Part shown: in pieces, positions 7,816 to 16,012 of the stretch | How the letters are laid out: each line of letters begins with the position of its first letter | Position numbering within the stretch: position 1 is the stretch's first letter | Source of the DNA: an uncultured Thermoguttaceae bacterium | GTDB taxonomy: Bacteria > Planctomycetota > Planctomycetia > Pirellulales > Thermoguttaceae | Direction of reading: 5' to 3' | DNA length: 61,165 nucleotides | Assembly: GCA_938042245.1 (NCBI GenBank) | Contig: CALIRO010000046.1 | Location: 1 to 61,165, forward strand | Notes under the pieces: generated by a model | Databases searched by the model: none | The model's input: the letters and a program-made list of their open reading frames with translations, nothing else | What the model was told of the DNA's origin: nothing | Translations under genes and position numbers: made by a program

Positions 7816-9353
7816 AACCGTGCATACGCGGAATGATGGCGGAAGGACGCTTCGGGACAATCTATCGTGCGGTGGACAAGGTGGTCTAGGCCGATTTGAT
7901 CCGCCCAGGCCAAAAGCCCTCCTCGGTGCGCAGGAAACCCCAATGCCCCTACCAAGGCCACATCCACTTGGCGCGGATCCACCACCCGCCCCTCTTGGAT
8001 CATCTGCTCCACTTCGACTAGGATCGCCACATGAAGCCGATCCAGGCAGCTCGAGTTGCCCCCAGGCCCCTCCTTGCAGGAAGATTCTACTATACCAGCC
8101 GCCCTCCTACCAGGGGGGTCTCCCTGCAGCACCCCTGTTGGCTGGCCGGGCTGGGCGGAAGAGGGATTCGGGTTGGGGGGATTATCCGAGGGATCAACCA
8201 GGTTCGGCTGCTGGGGCCGGATGGCCGCCCCATCCGGGGCAGACAAATCCCCCAGCTGCGAGCGGGGCTCCCCTGGTAGGGACAAGGCCGGATAGGGCAA
8301 AAGCCGCTCGAAGTCGCCTCGCTTGCCAGCAGGTTCCGAACATAGGTATCGGTAAAATCCCAGGCCACTCTTCCGTCCTAACTGCCCCTTTTTGACCATT
8401 TGGATCAACACCGACGAGCGAACCAGGCGGTCTGCCAACAGGTCGGCTAATTGCCCGGCACCGGCCAAAATCACATCTAAACCAATCCAATCCATTAGAG
8501 CAAATGGGCCCAAGGCCCAACCGAACCGTTCGGCTTGCTGATCGATCTGGGCTGGCCGATAGCCTTCTTCCAGCAATTGCAACGCCTCGTTCAGCCAGGC
8601 CATGAGCAACCGATTGGCCAAAAATCCCGGCCCATCCTCTACCAGTAAGGGGACCATCCCCAACCGACGGACAAATCCGATGGCACTGGCTAGGGTTAGG
8701 GCCGAACTGGCTCGGCTGCCCACCACTTCCACCACCGGCCGGTACGGAATCGGCATGAAAAAATGAATTCCACACAATTGGCCAGGCTGTTCCATAGCCT
8801 CCGCCAGCCGGCTTACCGGAATGGTGGACGTATTGGTGGCCAAAACAGCCTCAGAATCTAAGAAGGCTTGAACTTGGCGAAGAATCCGCTGTTTGAGATA
8901 CAAATTTTCTGGCAAACATTCTAACACCAAATCGCATTGCCATAGGAGCGCTAGTTCCTGGCTTACCATGATCCAAGGGGGAACTGCCCGGTCGGGCGCC
9001 GAGTCCCCTTGCTTTTCCGGAGGGAGAGAATTCTGTACCCAATGGGCAGACTCCCCCTCCGAAGCCTTTCCTGGGAAGGTCCCATAGAGTTTGATGGGTA
9101 GGGAGGTGGATCGGCCCTGAGGAATCTGTTGACATAACCGTTCTAAGGCTTCCGTTTGCCTGTCCGTAACCACTACCTGGAAGCCTGCCTGCCAGGCAAG
9201 CAGGGCAATTCGGCTTCCGGTCAGTCCGGCCCCAACAATTCCCAGGGTACGAATCGGCCGAGCCATCTCTACGGGATAGCGCCGTTCGGCCTGCTGGAGG
9301 GCCCAGTCCAGAAGTAGTTTCGCACCTGATGTAGATAAATTCATTGATGCCAT
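7752..9353 (-). CDS. 3-hydroxyacyl-CoA dehydrogenase, stand-alone with split C-terminal half
   Basis: The enzyme oxidises 3-hydroxyacyl-CoA to 3-ketoacyl-CoA with NAD in fatty-acid or butanoate metabolism. The Rossmann motif GAGLTG is at residues 41-46. TNTSTIPVSRLA (173-184) and GIHFFMPIPYRPVVEVV (195-211), with the catalytic His197, are typical of the family. A first C-terminal domain ends near 335. Residues about 345-437 are a Pro/Ser/Gln-rich linker, followed by a second C-terminal-type repeat to 533 (VDVALVGALGFPAHRGG). There is no crotonase domain, so this is like the dehydrogenase half of FadB/FadJ. The linker is unusually long. It overlaps the sulfotransferase gene at its 3' end. Confidence 0.9.
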   Translation of the reverse strand: MASMNLSTSGAKLLLDWALQQAERRYPVEMARPIRTLGIVGAGLTGSRIALLAWQAGFQVVVTDRQTEALERLCQQIPQGRSTSLPIKLYGTFPGKASEGESAHWVQNSLPPEKQGDSAPDRAVPPWIMVSQELALLWQCDLVLECLPENLYLKQRILRQVQAFLDSEAVLATNTSTIPVSRLAEAMEQPGQLCGIHFFMPIPYRPVVEVVGSRASSALTLASAIGFVRRLGMVPLLVEDGPGFLANRLLMAWLNEALQLLEEGYRPAQIDQQAERFGWALGPFALMDWIGLDVILAGAGQLADLLADRLVRSSVLIQMVKKGQLGRKSGLGFYRYLCSEPAGKRGDFERLLPYPALSLPGEPRSQLGDLSAPDGAAIRPQQPNLVDPSDNPPNPNPSSAQPGQPTGVLQGDPPGRRAAGIVESSCKEGPGGNSSCLDRLHVAILVEVEQMIQEGRVVDPRQVDVALVGALGFPAHRGGLLAWADQIGLDHLVHRTIDCPEASFRHHSAYARLCERANTQKRYYPNCPDQESG

Positions 9354-9746
9354 CTCTGCGCTGCCATAGGCCGCTTTGTGGAAAGCTTGGCCAACAAATA
9401 AGCTGCCAAATCAACCAATACGCTGCCGAAAACCAAATACCTTCCCGAAAGGATCAGGAAGGCTGGTCTCTGAAAAACTAAATGCTGGGAACGATCTCTG
9501 GAAAGAAGAAAGAACGTTTGCCTGTATGTATCTGAGAGGCTGGTGGGAAATGGGAGTTGCTGAGTTTCGGAAGGTATGCGGGTTGGCCGACCCTTACCTC
9601 CCGCTCCCCTCCCAAATAGTAGGTTCTGGATCGGCTCATACCGAACGAAGTCCCGCACTCCAGCCAAACGGATTTTCACCTCCGCCTCTCCGCGCTCCCA
9701 AGGGCGGAAAGGGACCCTTTTGACTTGGGCAACAGGAGCAAACGGG
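9354..9746. other. Intergenic region without a convincing gene
   Basis: 393 bp between the dehydrogenase start and the end of the zinc-ribbon protein gene. A 155-codon minus-strand frame spans it but overlaps both neighbours, has no domain and no ribosome binding site, so I do not call it. Confidence 0.5.
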
Positions 9747-10433
9747 TTAACTTTCGAAGTCGCTGGGCAGGCCGGGCAGCCGACGTAGCTGCACCCGACG
9801 AATCGCATTCCAGGCTAAAGCAGTCAGGGTGTAGGTGCCGTCCGGCTCTTCGGTGGCAAAAAGTCCATGGGTTCCGGAAGCCGAAGCGGGTAAAAAACGA
9901 TCGGGCCTCAGGGTCGAACCGTCCTCCAACTCCAGTTCTAGGATGACGTTCTCCGTTTTGCGCTGCCAAAGGCGTACTAGCAAGGGGCCGATTCCTTCCA
10001 TGGTCTCGTCCCAGAGGGGTTCGGTTTGGGGGGGTTCTTCGAGCACGAGGCCTGTAGCACTTTGTTCATCTTGACGGCTGACTTGAATGAGATCTTGTTC
10101 GGCCGGCGTTTGGTCTTCATCGAGGATTTCCTCATAGGAGGGGATACGGAACTTGGCGCCGCATTCGGGGCATTGACCTGGTCGGCCCTGAAGGCGGGCG
10201 GGCCCAAACAGCCGATGCCCATTCGGACAGAGAAACTCAATTTGTGGCTCCGCGGGGGCTGCGGCGGAGCTGACGGCCAAGGGGGCTGCCCGGGTTAGCC
10301 CTTCGCCGCTGAGCTCCTCTGGCCGGGGAACCCGGAATTTGACGCCACATTTAGGGCATTTAGCCGCCCGCCCCCCCTGCTCCTCCGCACAGCGAATCGG
10401 ATGCCCATTCGGACATAAAAATTCAATGGTCAT
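9747..10433 (-). CDS. Protein with two tandem CPNGH zinc ribbons
   Basis: Two copies of a zinc-ribbon module lie in the N-terminal half: CPNGHPIRC..CPKCGVKFRVP and CPNGHRLFG..CPECGAKFRIP. Each has four cysteine/histidine ligand candidates and they are about 70 residues apart. The rest is acidic and ends in a small beta-rich region that I do not recognise. The ATG at 10433 is preceded by GGAGAGGAG, a strong ribosome binding site, and the reading frame upstream of it has no support. Such paired ribbons are common in planctomycete proteins of unknown job and could bind nucleic acid or protein. It is transcribed divergently from the PmoA-like gene. Confidence 0.8.
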   Translation of the reverse strand: MTIEFLCPNGHPIRCAEEQGGRAAKCPKCGVKFRVPRPEELSGEGLTRAAPLAVSSAAAPAEPQIEFLCPNGHRLFGPARLQGRPGQCPECGAKFRIPSYEEILDEDQTPAEQDLIQVSRQDEQSATGLVLEEPPQTEPLWDETMEGIGPLLVRLWQRKTENVILELELEDGSTLRPDRFLPASASGTHGLFATEEPDGTYTLTALAWNAIRRVQLRRLPGLPSDFES

Positions 10434-10741
10434 AACTCCTCTCCGGCTTCCCTGATGGTGGATTGCCCCGCTCCGCCGCCACCCTAAATCATTGGCTTCC
10501 CCTTTGCAAATATATTGTACCATAGAAGAGGCCTGCCGAAACGGGAAACATAAAATTCTGCCTTCTGACAGGACCTCTTCCAGTCTGAAAGCCCCCGGCC
10601 TCTCCAAAACTTTTCCCCCCCAATAACTTACCCGACTCTCAAAAGGTATAATAGGACCCAATCGCTCTTCCCCGGTTCCCTATGGGGAGAAACCGTATCC
10701 TATGTCCTACCAGATGGAATGTCCCGCCGGGAGAAGCTTCC
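10434..10741. promoter_or_regulatory. Divergent promoter region
   Basis: 308 bp separate the minus-strand zinc-ribbon gene from the plus-strand PmoA-like gene. TATAAT at 10647-10652 fits a plus-strand -10 box, though its -35 is weak. TACAAT on the minus strand (10519-10514) fits a -10 for the zinc-ribbon gene. No gene is seen. Confidence 0.4.
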
Positions 10742-12253
10742 ATGGATCGTAGAGGCTCGTCCAGTATACAGAAAATATGTTCACCAATCCTCTCTGTATG
10801 GCTGCACTCTCCTATTATGCTGCCCCGTACCCGATGGAAGTGGACTGCCTGTCGGCCTGTCCGTTCCAGAGTACTGCTCGGCGGTCTCCCAGCGGTGCTG
10901 ATCGGGAGCCTGGTGGTTGGGTCGGCTTGTGCAGTTTTTGCACAGCAACTAGGGAATCCCAAACCCCTTCTGTTAGAAGTTCCTCTCCGGGCCATTCCTT
11001 TGGAAGGGCTTTTTCCGGCCCCGGAAACGCTGCGGGTAGAAAAATCGGAAGTAGCGGTGGGCTGGGAACTCATGCCGATGGCAAAATCCCCCTCCTCCGA
11101 AGGGACCCAGTCGGTCCATCCTTTGCCGCCCGGGCCTGTGCCAGTCCAATGGCTGCCAGCAGTCAGACCGGACGGACAACCAGATGAAAATCTCCTCCAA
11201 TTGGCCGTCCAACTGGCCCCTCCAGCAAGCAGGCCATCCTCCCCAACCAGGCATTCTCTCCCCAGTGGTCCTGCCCCTACCAAAGAAGCTCTTCCAGAGA
11301 AGCTTCACTATTGGCTTCAAAAAACCGAACCGTCTCCTGCTGCCGATTTCCGATGGAAGGAGATCAGTTCGGCTTCGGTGGGCCTGTGGGAAGCAGAGAT
11401 GCCGGTGTTGGTCTATAACCATGGCCTGATCACCCATCCGTCGGTACCGGCCAAAGACCACCGGCGCAGCCGGGCCTGTTATGTCCATCCGCTGTACGGG
11501 CTGCGAGGCGAAGTCCTTACCGAGGACTTTCCCAAGGACCATTACCATCATCATGGCCTGTTTTGGGCCTGGCCCCATATTGTCATCGAAGGCCAAGAGC
11601 ACGATCTTTGGGCAGGGGCAACGATCCGGCAGGAGTTTGTCCGATGGCTGGGCCGAGCCACTGGGCCGGTCTGTGCGGTGCTGGGTGTAGAGAACGGCTG
11701 GTATGTGGGATCGAAAAAGGTGATGGTAGAGCGGATCTGGTTTTGGGTATATCGAACAGTTCCGGGCCGGCATCGGAGCATCGACATTGCCTTGTATCTA
11801 GAGCCCACCGATCAGCCGATCACCCTCTGGGGTGCCCCGGAAAAAAGCTATGGAGGCCTAACCGTCCGATTTGCCCCCTCTAGCCGGGCCGAAACCGAAA
11901 TCATCGTCCCCACCGGCCGAACCACCGACGACTTATTGAATACCCGGCTTAAATGGGCAGACTTTACTTCTCAAATGCAGGGAAGCCAATTCCGCAGCGG
12001 GGCGACCATTATGATCCATCCCAGACACCCGGATTATCCGCCTACCTGGCTGACGCGGCATTACGGGGCGATGTGTGTGGGTTGGCCGGGGGTGCGACCA
12101 AAGACATTGCATCCTGGCCAGCCGGTCCGGCTGCAATATCGGCTATGGATTCATCCCGGTCCGGTGAGTTTCGAGGAGTTGCAGGCCTCTTATGAAGCTT
12201 TCTATGCAGGGACAGAGGAGGTGCGATGGCATCCGGGAAGCAAAACCCCTTGA
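10742..12253 (+). CDS. PmoA-like (DUF6807) exported protein
   Basis: This 503-residue protein belongs to the DUF6807 family often annotated as 'methane oxygenase PmoA'. That name is misleading: the family is unrelated to the methane mono-oxygenase subunit and is abundant in planctomycetes near sugar-handling genes. Family-like stretches include DFPKDHYHHHGLFWAW and HDLWAGATIRQEFV, with histidine clusters that could form a metal or substrate site. A long N-region is followed by a hydrophobic segment ending in SACAVFAQQ, a likely signal peptide. I chose the ATG at 10742 because GGGAGAAG precedes it at good spacing; the ATG at 10817 would give a more ordinary signal peptide. The function is not established. 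Confidence 0.85.
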   Translation: MDRRGSSSIQKICSPILSVWLHSPIMLPRTRWKWTACRPVRSRVLLGGLPAVLIGSLVVGSACAVFAQQLGNPKPLLLEVPLRAIPLEGLFPAPETLRVEKSEVAVGWELMPMAKSPSSEGTQSVHPLPPGPVPVQWLPAVRPDGQPDENLLQLAVQLAPPASRPSSPTRHSLPSGPAPTKEALPEKLHYWLQKTEPSPAADFRWKEISSASVGLWEAEMPVLVYNHGLITHPSVPAKDHRRSRACYVHPLYGLRGEVLTEDFPKDHYHHHGLFWAWPHIVIEGQEHDLWAGATIRQEFVRWLGRATGPVCAVLGVENGWYVGSKKVMVERIWFWVYRTVPGRHRSIDIALYLEPTDQPITLWGAPEKSYGGLTVRFAPSSRAETEIIVPTGRTTDDLLNTRLKWADFTSQMQGSQFRSGATIMIHPRHPDYPPTWLTRHYGAMCVGWPGVRPKTLHPGQPVRLQYRLWIHPGPVSFEELQASYEAFYAGTEEVRWHPGSKTP

Positions 12254-12465
12254 TTCTCCAATTTATCTATTTTGTCTAAATTGTCTAATTTCTCTTGACC
12301 CCTCCTGATTGCTTTCGGTACTTTCCGGCTCCTTTGAGAGTAGTCTGAGTTGGCAAAGGGGCTTGTTGCATACCATCCTAGAGGGTATTTTTGCCCCCGG
12401 TTGAGGGTAAGCAGGCGGATTTGGCAGACACCTTCTGCGTTCCCCAGGAGCCAAAGGAAGGATTC

Positions 12466-13437
12466 GTGGCGGGGCTCCCTCAGAGAAAAACTACCATCCG
12501 AATCATCCGAATAAAAGGAAGAAGCCGGGGAAACGGCCTAGCTCTGTGGGCCCTGCTGGTACTTGGCCTAGGGATGCTTGTCGGTTGTAGCAGGGTGGTA
12601 GCCAACAGCCAGCAGAAAAACACCCTGCTTCGGCCTGTGCAGATGTGGCCGGATGCAGTGGGAGTAGAAATCTTTTTTGTCCGATTGCCTCTTGGGGATC
12701 CGGAAGCCAACGAGCTTCTCTGGCAAGAAGTGGATGAGCAGGCCCTGCCGGCATCGCTTCGGCGCCAGTTATGGAGAAATGGATTTCGGGCAGCGGTGGT
12801 GGGCAGCTCCGTACCAGTGCGCTTAGCCCGCTTGCTGAAAATGGCTGATCAACCTCCGGCCGCTCAGCAAGATGGCCTCAGCCGAGTCCAACTTCAAGAC
12901 CCTCAGAAGGTGGAACCTTGGTTGACGTGTCGAAAGGTCAGTTTGCGCCCGGGGTACCGAAGCGAAGTCATTGCTTCGACAGTCTATGAGGAGATGACCA
13001 TTTTACGTCCGGAATCCCAAGGGGTAGGCGGGCAAACCTTCCGAAAAGCCCAGGGGTTGTTTGCCTTGTATGGGCAGCCGATCCCCGATGGACGGGCGCA
13101 ACTAGAACTGGTACCAGAAATCCATTATGGCGACCCCGCCCAACGGTGGGTGGGCGATCAGGGGATGTTTCGGCTTGAGGTGCGCCGAGAGCGGCAGGTA
13201 TTTCCGGAATTGGCTATCCAGAGCCGATTGGCCCCAGGAGAAATGCTCCTACTAAGTTGCTTCCCAGACCGGGAAGGGAGCTTAGGCTGGTACTTTTTTA
13301 CCCAAACCACCGGCGGCGATCCCCAACAGAAACTGCTGCTGATCCGTTTGGCCCAGACCCAACACGACGCTTTGTTCAGCAGCCCCCAGTCTCTGCCCAC
13401 CACCACTACAGGCCCCCATGAAATCCCTAATAAGTAA
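12466..13437 (+). CDS. Hypothetical lipoprotein
   Basis: I recognise no domain in this protein (323 aa). The N-terminus is a clear lipoprotein signal: positively charged RKTTIRIIRIKGRSRGNG, a hydrophobic stretch, then the lipobox LVGC, so the mature protein should start at a lipidated cysteine. The start is a GTG at 12466 with GGAAGG just upstream; a TTG 25 codons earlier is open but would give an unlikely leader. The mature part is beta-rich without repeats. It is followed after 84 bp by a second, smaller lipoprotein gene, so the two may be co-transcribed. It probably faces the periplasm. Confidence 0.75.
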   Translation: MAGLPQRKTTIRIIRIKGRSRGNGLALWALLVLGLGMLVGCSRVVANSQQKNTLLRPVQMWPDAVGVEIFFVRLPLGDPEANELLWQEVDEQALPASLRRQLWRNGFRAAVVGSSVPVRLARLLKMADQPPAAQQDGLSRVQLQDPQKVEPWLTCRKVSLRPGYRSEVIASTVYEEMTILRPESQGVGGQTFRKAQGLFALYGQPIPDGRAQLELVPEIHYGDPAQRWVGDQGMFRLEVRRERQVFPELAIQSRLAPGEMLLLSCFPDREGSLGWYFFTQTTGGDPQQKLLLIRLAQTQHDALFSSPQSLPTTTTGPHEIPNK

Positions 13438-13521
13438 CCCACGAATGCAAGAAAACAGCTCTAACCACCTCACCATCTCTTCGTAAACCAAACAACCAAT
13501 TTCCATCCATAGGAGCTAGGT

Positions 13522-13941
13522 ATGGGAAAAGCAGGATGTCGGTTAATCGGATGGGTAATGGTCTTTGTCGTGGGAGCCGGAGGCTGCCAATGGACGGGGG
13601 GGATTGGTAGTCGGCTAGGCAGTTGGTGGCGATCCGCCGAGGACGAGGAATATCGGCTCCTTTTAAAATCGATCGATGAATATGCCCGAAAAAATGGTCT
13701 GACTCGCCAGCAAGCGATTCGGCAACTCCGAGAAGAAGCGGATCGCTACGCCTTGCAACAGCGTCAGCAAGCGGCCTTCTACTCCCAACACGGAGCGAAT
13801 CTGGCCCCATTAGCTGCAGCCCCACACCAGGCACCACCATCTGGCAACGGCGTCAATCAGGCCTCCTGGGCCCAGCCATCTCCACCAGGTGAAAACCCTA
13901 ACCCCCTGGGCTTAAAACCTTCTTCTTCCCTTTTCCGGTAA
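13522..13941 (+). CDS. Small hypothetical lipoprotein
   Basis: A 139-residue protein with an N-terminal signal that ends in the lipobox GAGGC, so it is probably anchored to a membrane by a lipidated cysteine. The middle part, about residues 50-85, is charged and helical (KSIDEYARKNGLTRQQAIRQL). It could form a coiled coil. The C-terminal 50 residues are rich in Pro, Ala, Ser and Gln and look unstructured. The ATG follows AGGAGC with good spacing. No family is recognised. It lies 84 bp after another lipoprotein gene on the same strand. Confidence 0.75.
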   Translation: MGKAGCRLIGWVMVFVVGAGGCQWTGGIGSRLGSWWRSAEDEEYRLLLKSIDEYARKNGLTRQQAIRQLREEADRYALQQRQQAAFYSQHGANLAPLAAAPHQAPPSGNGVNQASWAQPSPPGENPNPLGLKPSSSLFR

Positions 13942-14300
13942 ATAGAAGAATATCTCCCCATTCACAAGCTCTAACAAAACGACCCTTCCTGGTACCTCTC
14001 AGACGCCCAGGTTGAAGCCCCTAGCTGACCTCCCCCGCAAAGGGCAAAGAGATGGTGGCCCCCGTGGATGGCGCAGCGTCTGTCAGACGGTAGGTATTTT
14101 GCTCAACTGGTTGGAAACACAGTCTACCAGACTTAGCTCCAACACGGGATGCTCCCCCGACCCGGCTTGCACCAGACCGGCCTCTCCCGCCGGAGGAGAG
14201 GCGATGATTTTGCGGAGGGGACGTCCGCGATCCGAGCAATTGCGGGCCAGACGCCCGCGCTGCCAGGGGGGGGTGCTTCCTTCTTCCGGTTCCCGTTGTG
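13942..14300. other. Intergenic region carrying repeats
   Basis: 359 bp between two convergent genes. It holds a CGTCTGTCAGACGGT hairpin near 14080 and the dispersed repeat at 14120-14206. No gene is supported. Confidence 0.5.
14120..14206. repeat. Dispersed intergenic repeat, CAGTCTACCAGACT type, copy 2
   Basis: It has the same block order as 1739-1826: a small AGTCT..AGACT palindrome, a C/G-rich middle and CCTCTCCCGCCGGAGGAGAGG at the end, which is itself a hairpin (CCTCTCC with GGAGAGG). Confidence 0.6.
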
Positions 14301-15692
14301 TTACAGTTCTTTCCATTGGCCGGGCACGGGGACGGGGTATCGGCCCTGTTCATCCGGCTGGACCGGTGGTGAGGTATTTTCGTCCATGTTGTCCAGGCCG
14401 GGACACCATTGGAAGTCGGACTTCATGGCCTCTTCCCAGGTAACGACTTTGCCGGAGTGCATGGCAGCCCGGCCCATGATGGTGGCCAGGTTGGAGAGGG
14501 CAGCCCGTTTGGCTTCGTTCATCGGCTGATCGTTGCGGATGGCTGCCAGGAAGTTGTTCCATTGGGCCTGCCAGGGCGAATACGGTTCCGCCGGGGCCTT
14601 CCAGAGGATGTTGTCCGGATGGATTCGCTGATCCTTGTAAATCTGTACGGTACCTGCATGGATATTGCCGGAAAACTGCGCCGCCGCTTTCGTCCCATGG
14701 ACAAAGGTGGCAAACTCGTCATAGCAGTTCGGCAAGTAGCGGACCACGTCGTATCCCTTAGCGCCGTTGGGGAACGTCCATTCGGCGGAGAAGCTATCCC
14801 AGTTTTGGCTGCAGTCGGTGCTGTTAACGGCCCGGCCGCCCACGCCGTGGGCGGTTACCGGCCAATCGTTCATCAGCCAACAGATTTCGTCGATCTGATG
14901 GATGTCCATTTCGGCCCACAGGCCGCCGGAGACCCAGTAAAAACGGGTGAAATTGCGGATTTGCCAGAACAGCTCTTTTTCCTGCGGGGGTTTGGGCCCC
15001 ATGGGCCCGACCGGCTGCATCCGATAGGCTCGGACCAGCAGGATGTCGCCCAGTTGGCCGTCTTGGATGCGGCGGATCAGCTCTTGGCGGTTGACCGAAT
15101 GTCGGCACATCAGGCCAGCAGCGATTTTGAGGTTCTTTTTCTCGGCCTCTTCGCCGGCCTGGATGATGCGTCGCACGCCGGGCGGATCCGTGGCAAAGGA
15201 TTTTTCCATGAACACATGAACGCCTCGGCTGACGGCATATTCCAACTGCACCGGTCGCCAGGCCGCATAGCCGCACAACATGGCCACATCGCCTGGTCGG
15301 AGGGCGTCGATGGCCTGTTTGTAGGAGGAGAAGCCGACAAACTGCCGCTCCGGCGGCACGTCGATCCGCTCGCCGAATTCTTTACTGAGGACTTTCAGAG
15401 AATTTCGCAGACGGGTTTCAAAGAAGTCGGCCATGGCGACCAGTTTGACTGGTCCGCCGGTGGACTGTATGGCGTTGCCGACCGCACCGCTTCCTCGACC
15501 GCCGCAGCCAATAAGAGCCAACTGGATCAGATGAGTTTCCGCGGCATGGACGGCCGGCAGGCGCAGCCCGGCCAAGGCGCCGGTGGCCAGGGTAGTTCCG
15601 GCAGCCAACCGGCCCGCATGATCCAAAAACTGCCTTCGAGAACATTTGTTCTTGTTTCGGTCCGATTTCCGGCGCCGTTCGTCTGGCTTCAT
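14301..15692 (-). CDS. Gfo/Idh/MocA family oxidoreductase, Tat-exported
   Basis: These NAD(P)-dependent enzymes act on sugars, inositols and related compounds. The N-terminus has a twin-arginine signal, SRRQFLDHAG, followed by an Ala/Leu-rich helix and VHA before the mature protein, so export in folded form is expected. The nucleotide-binding loop IGCGGRGSGAV is near residues 59-69, and the catalytic-domain lysine sits in VFMEKSFATDP. The WAEMDIHQIDEICWL stretch is typical of the C-terminal domain. The ATG follows AAGGAGA. It is not in an operon here: it is convergent with the lipoprotein genes and divergent from the GH20-like gene. The substrate cannot be read from sequence. Three more members lie at 39026-43439. 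Confidence 0.92.
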   Translation of the reverse strand: MKPDERRRKSDRNKNKCSRRQFLDHAGRLAAGTTLATGALAGLRLPAVHAAETHLIQLALIGCGGRGSGAVGNAIQSTGGPVKLVAMADFFETRLRNSLKVLSKEFGERIDVPPERQFVGFSSYKQAIDALRPGDVAMLCGYAAWRPVQLEYAVSRGVHVFMEKSFATDPPGVRRIIQAGEEAEKKNLKIAAGLMCRHSVNRQELIRRIQDGQLGDILLVRAYRMQPVGPMGPKPPQEKELFWQIRNFTRFYWVSGGLWAEMDIHQIDEICWLMNDWPVTAHGVGGRAVNSTDCSQNWDSFSAEWTFPNGAKGYDVVRYLPNCYDEFATFVHGTKAAAQFSGNIHAGTVQIYKDQRIHPDNILWKAPAEPYSPWQAQWNNFLAAIRNDQPMNEAKRAALSNLATIMGRAAMHSGKVVTWEEAMKSDFQWCPGLDNMDENTSPPVQPDEQGRYPVPVPGQWKEL

Positions 15693-16012
15693 AAGAGCGT
15701 CTCCTTCTTAAGGAATAGGAACAAAAGCATACATCTTCTCTTTGGGTAGGTTTCTTTCTGGAGGGAAAACAGCGGCAGGAGCTTGCTTCCATCCTAACCT
15801 ACCCACCCCCCCTCCAAAACCACCCACCCTCCAAAACCACCCTCATTGATCGTTTTCCTTTCCCACCCCCTCCTCCTCCAAAGGTTTCCATCCAAAAGCC
15901 AAAACCCTTCGGCCTTCTCGCCCAGTGCTTCGGTGGGTATTACAATAGGGTTCTAGAAGCGGAGTGCGCAGGCTTTGGTGTTGTCGGTGTGCTATCAGGA
16001 AAGAGATTGGCC
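15693..16012. other. Divergent intergenic region with C-rich repeats
   Basis: 320 bp. It contains a short C-rich direct repeat, CCCTCCAAAACCACCC, twice within 15801-15845. On the minus strand this gives several runs of three or more G. TACAAT at 15941-15946 is a possible -10 for the plus-strand gene. Confidence 0.4.

Noticed and set aside
9341..9808. 155-codon minus-strand frame between the dehydrogenase and zinc-ribbon genes
   Set aside because: It overlaps both well-supported genes and has no recognisable feature or start signal.
10742..12253. Methane mono-oxygenase subunit PmoA
   Set aside because: The database name of the family is misleading; the sequence is a soluble exported protein, not a membrane mono-oxygenase subunit.
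14409..15749. 446-codon plus-strand frame
   Set aside because: It lies antisense to almost the whole Tat-type oxidoreductase, whose motifs are unambiguous. It results from codon bias.
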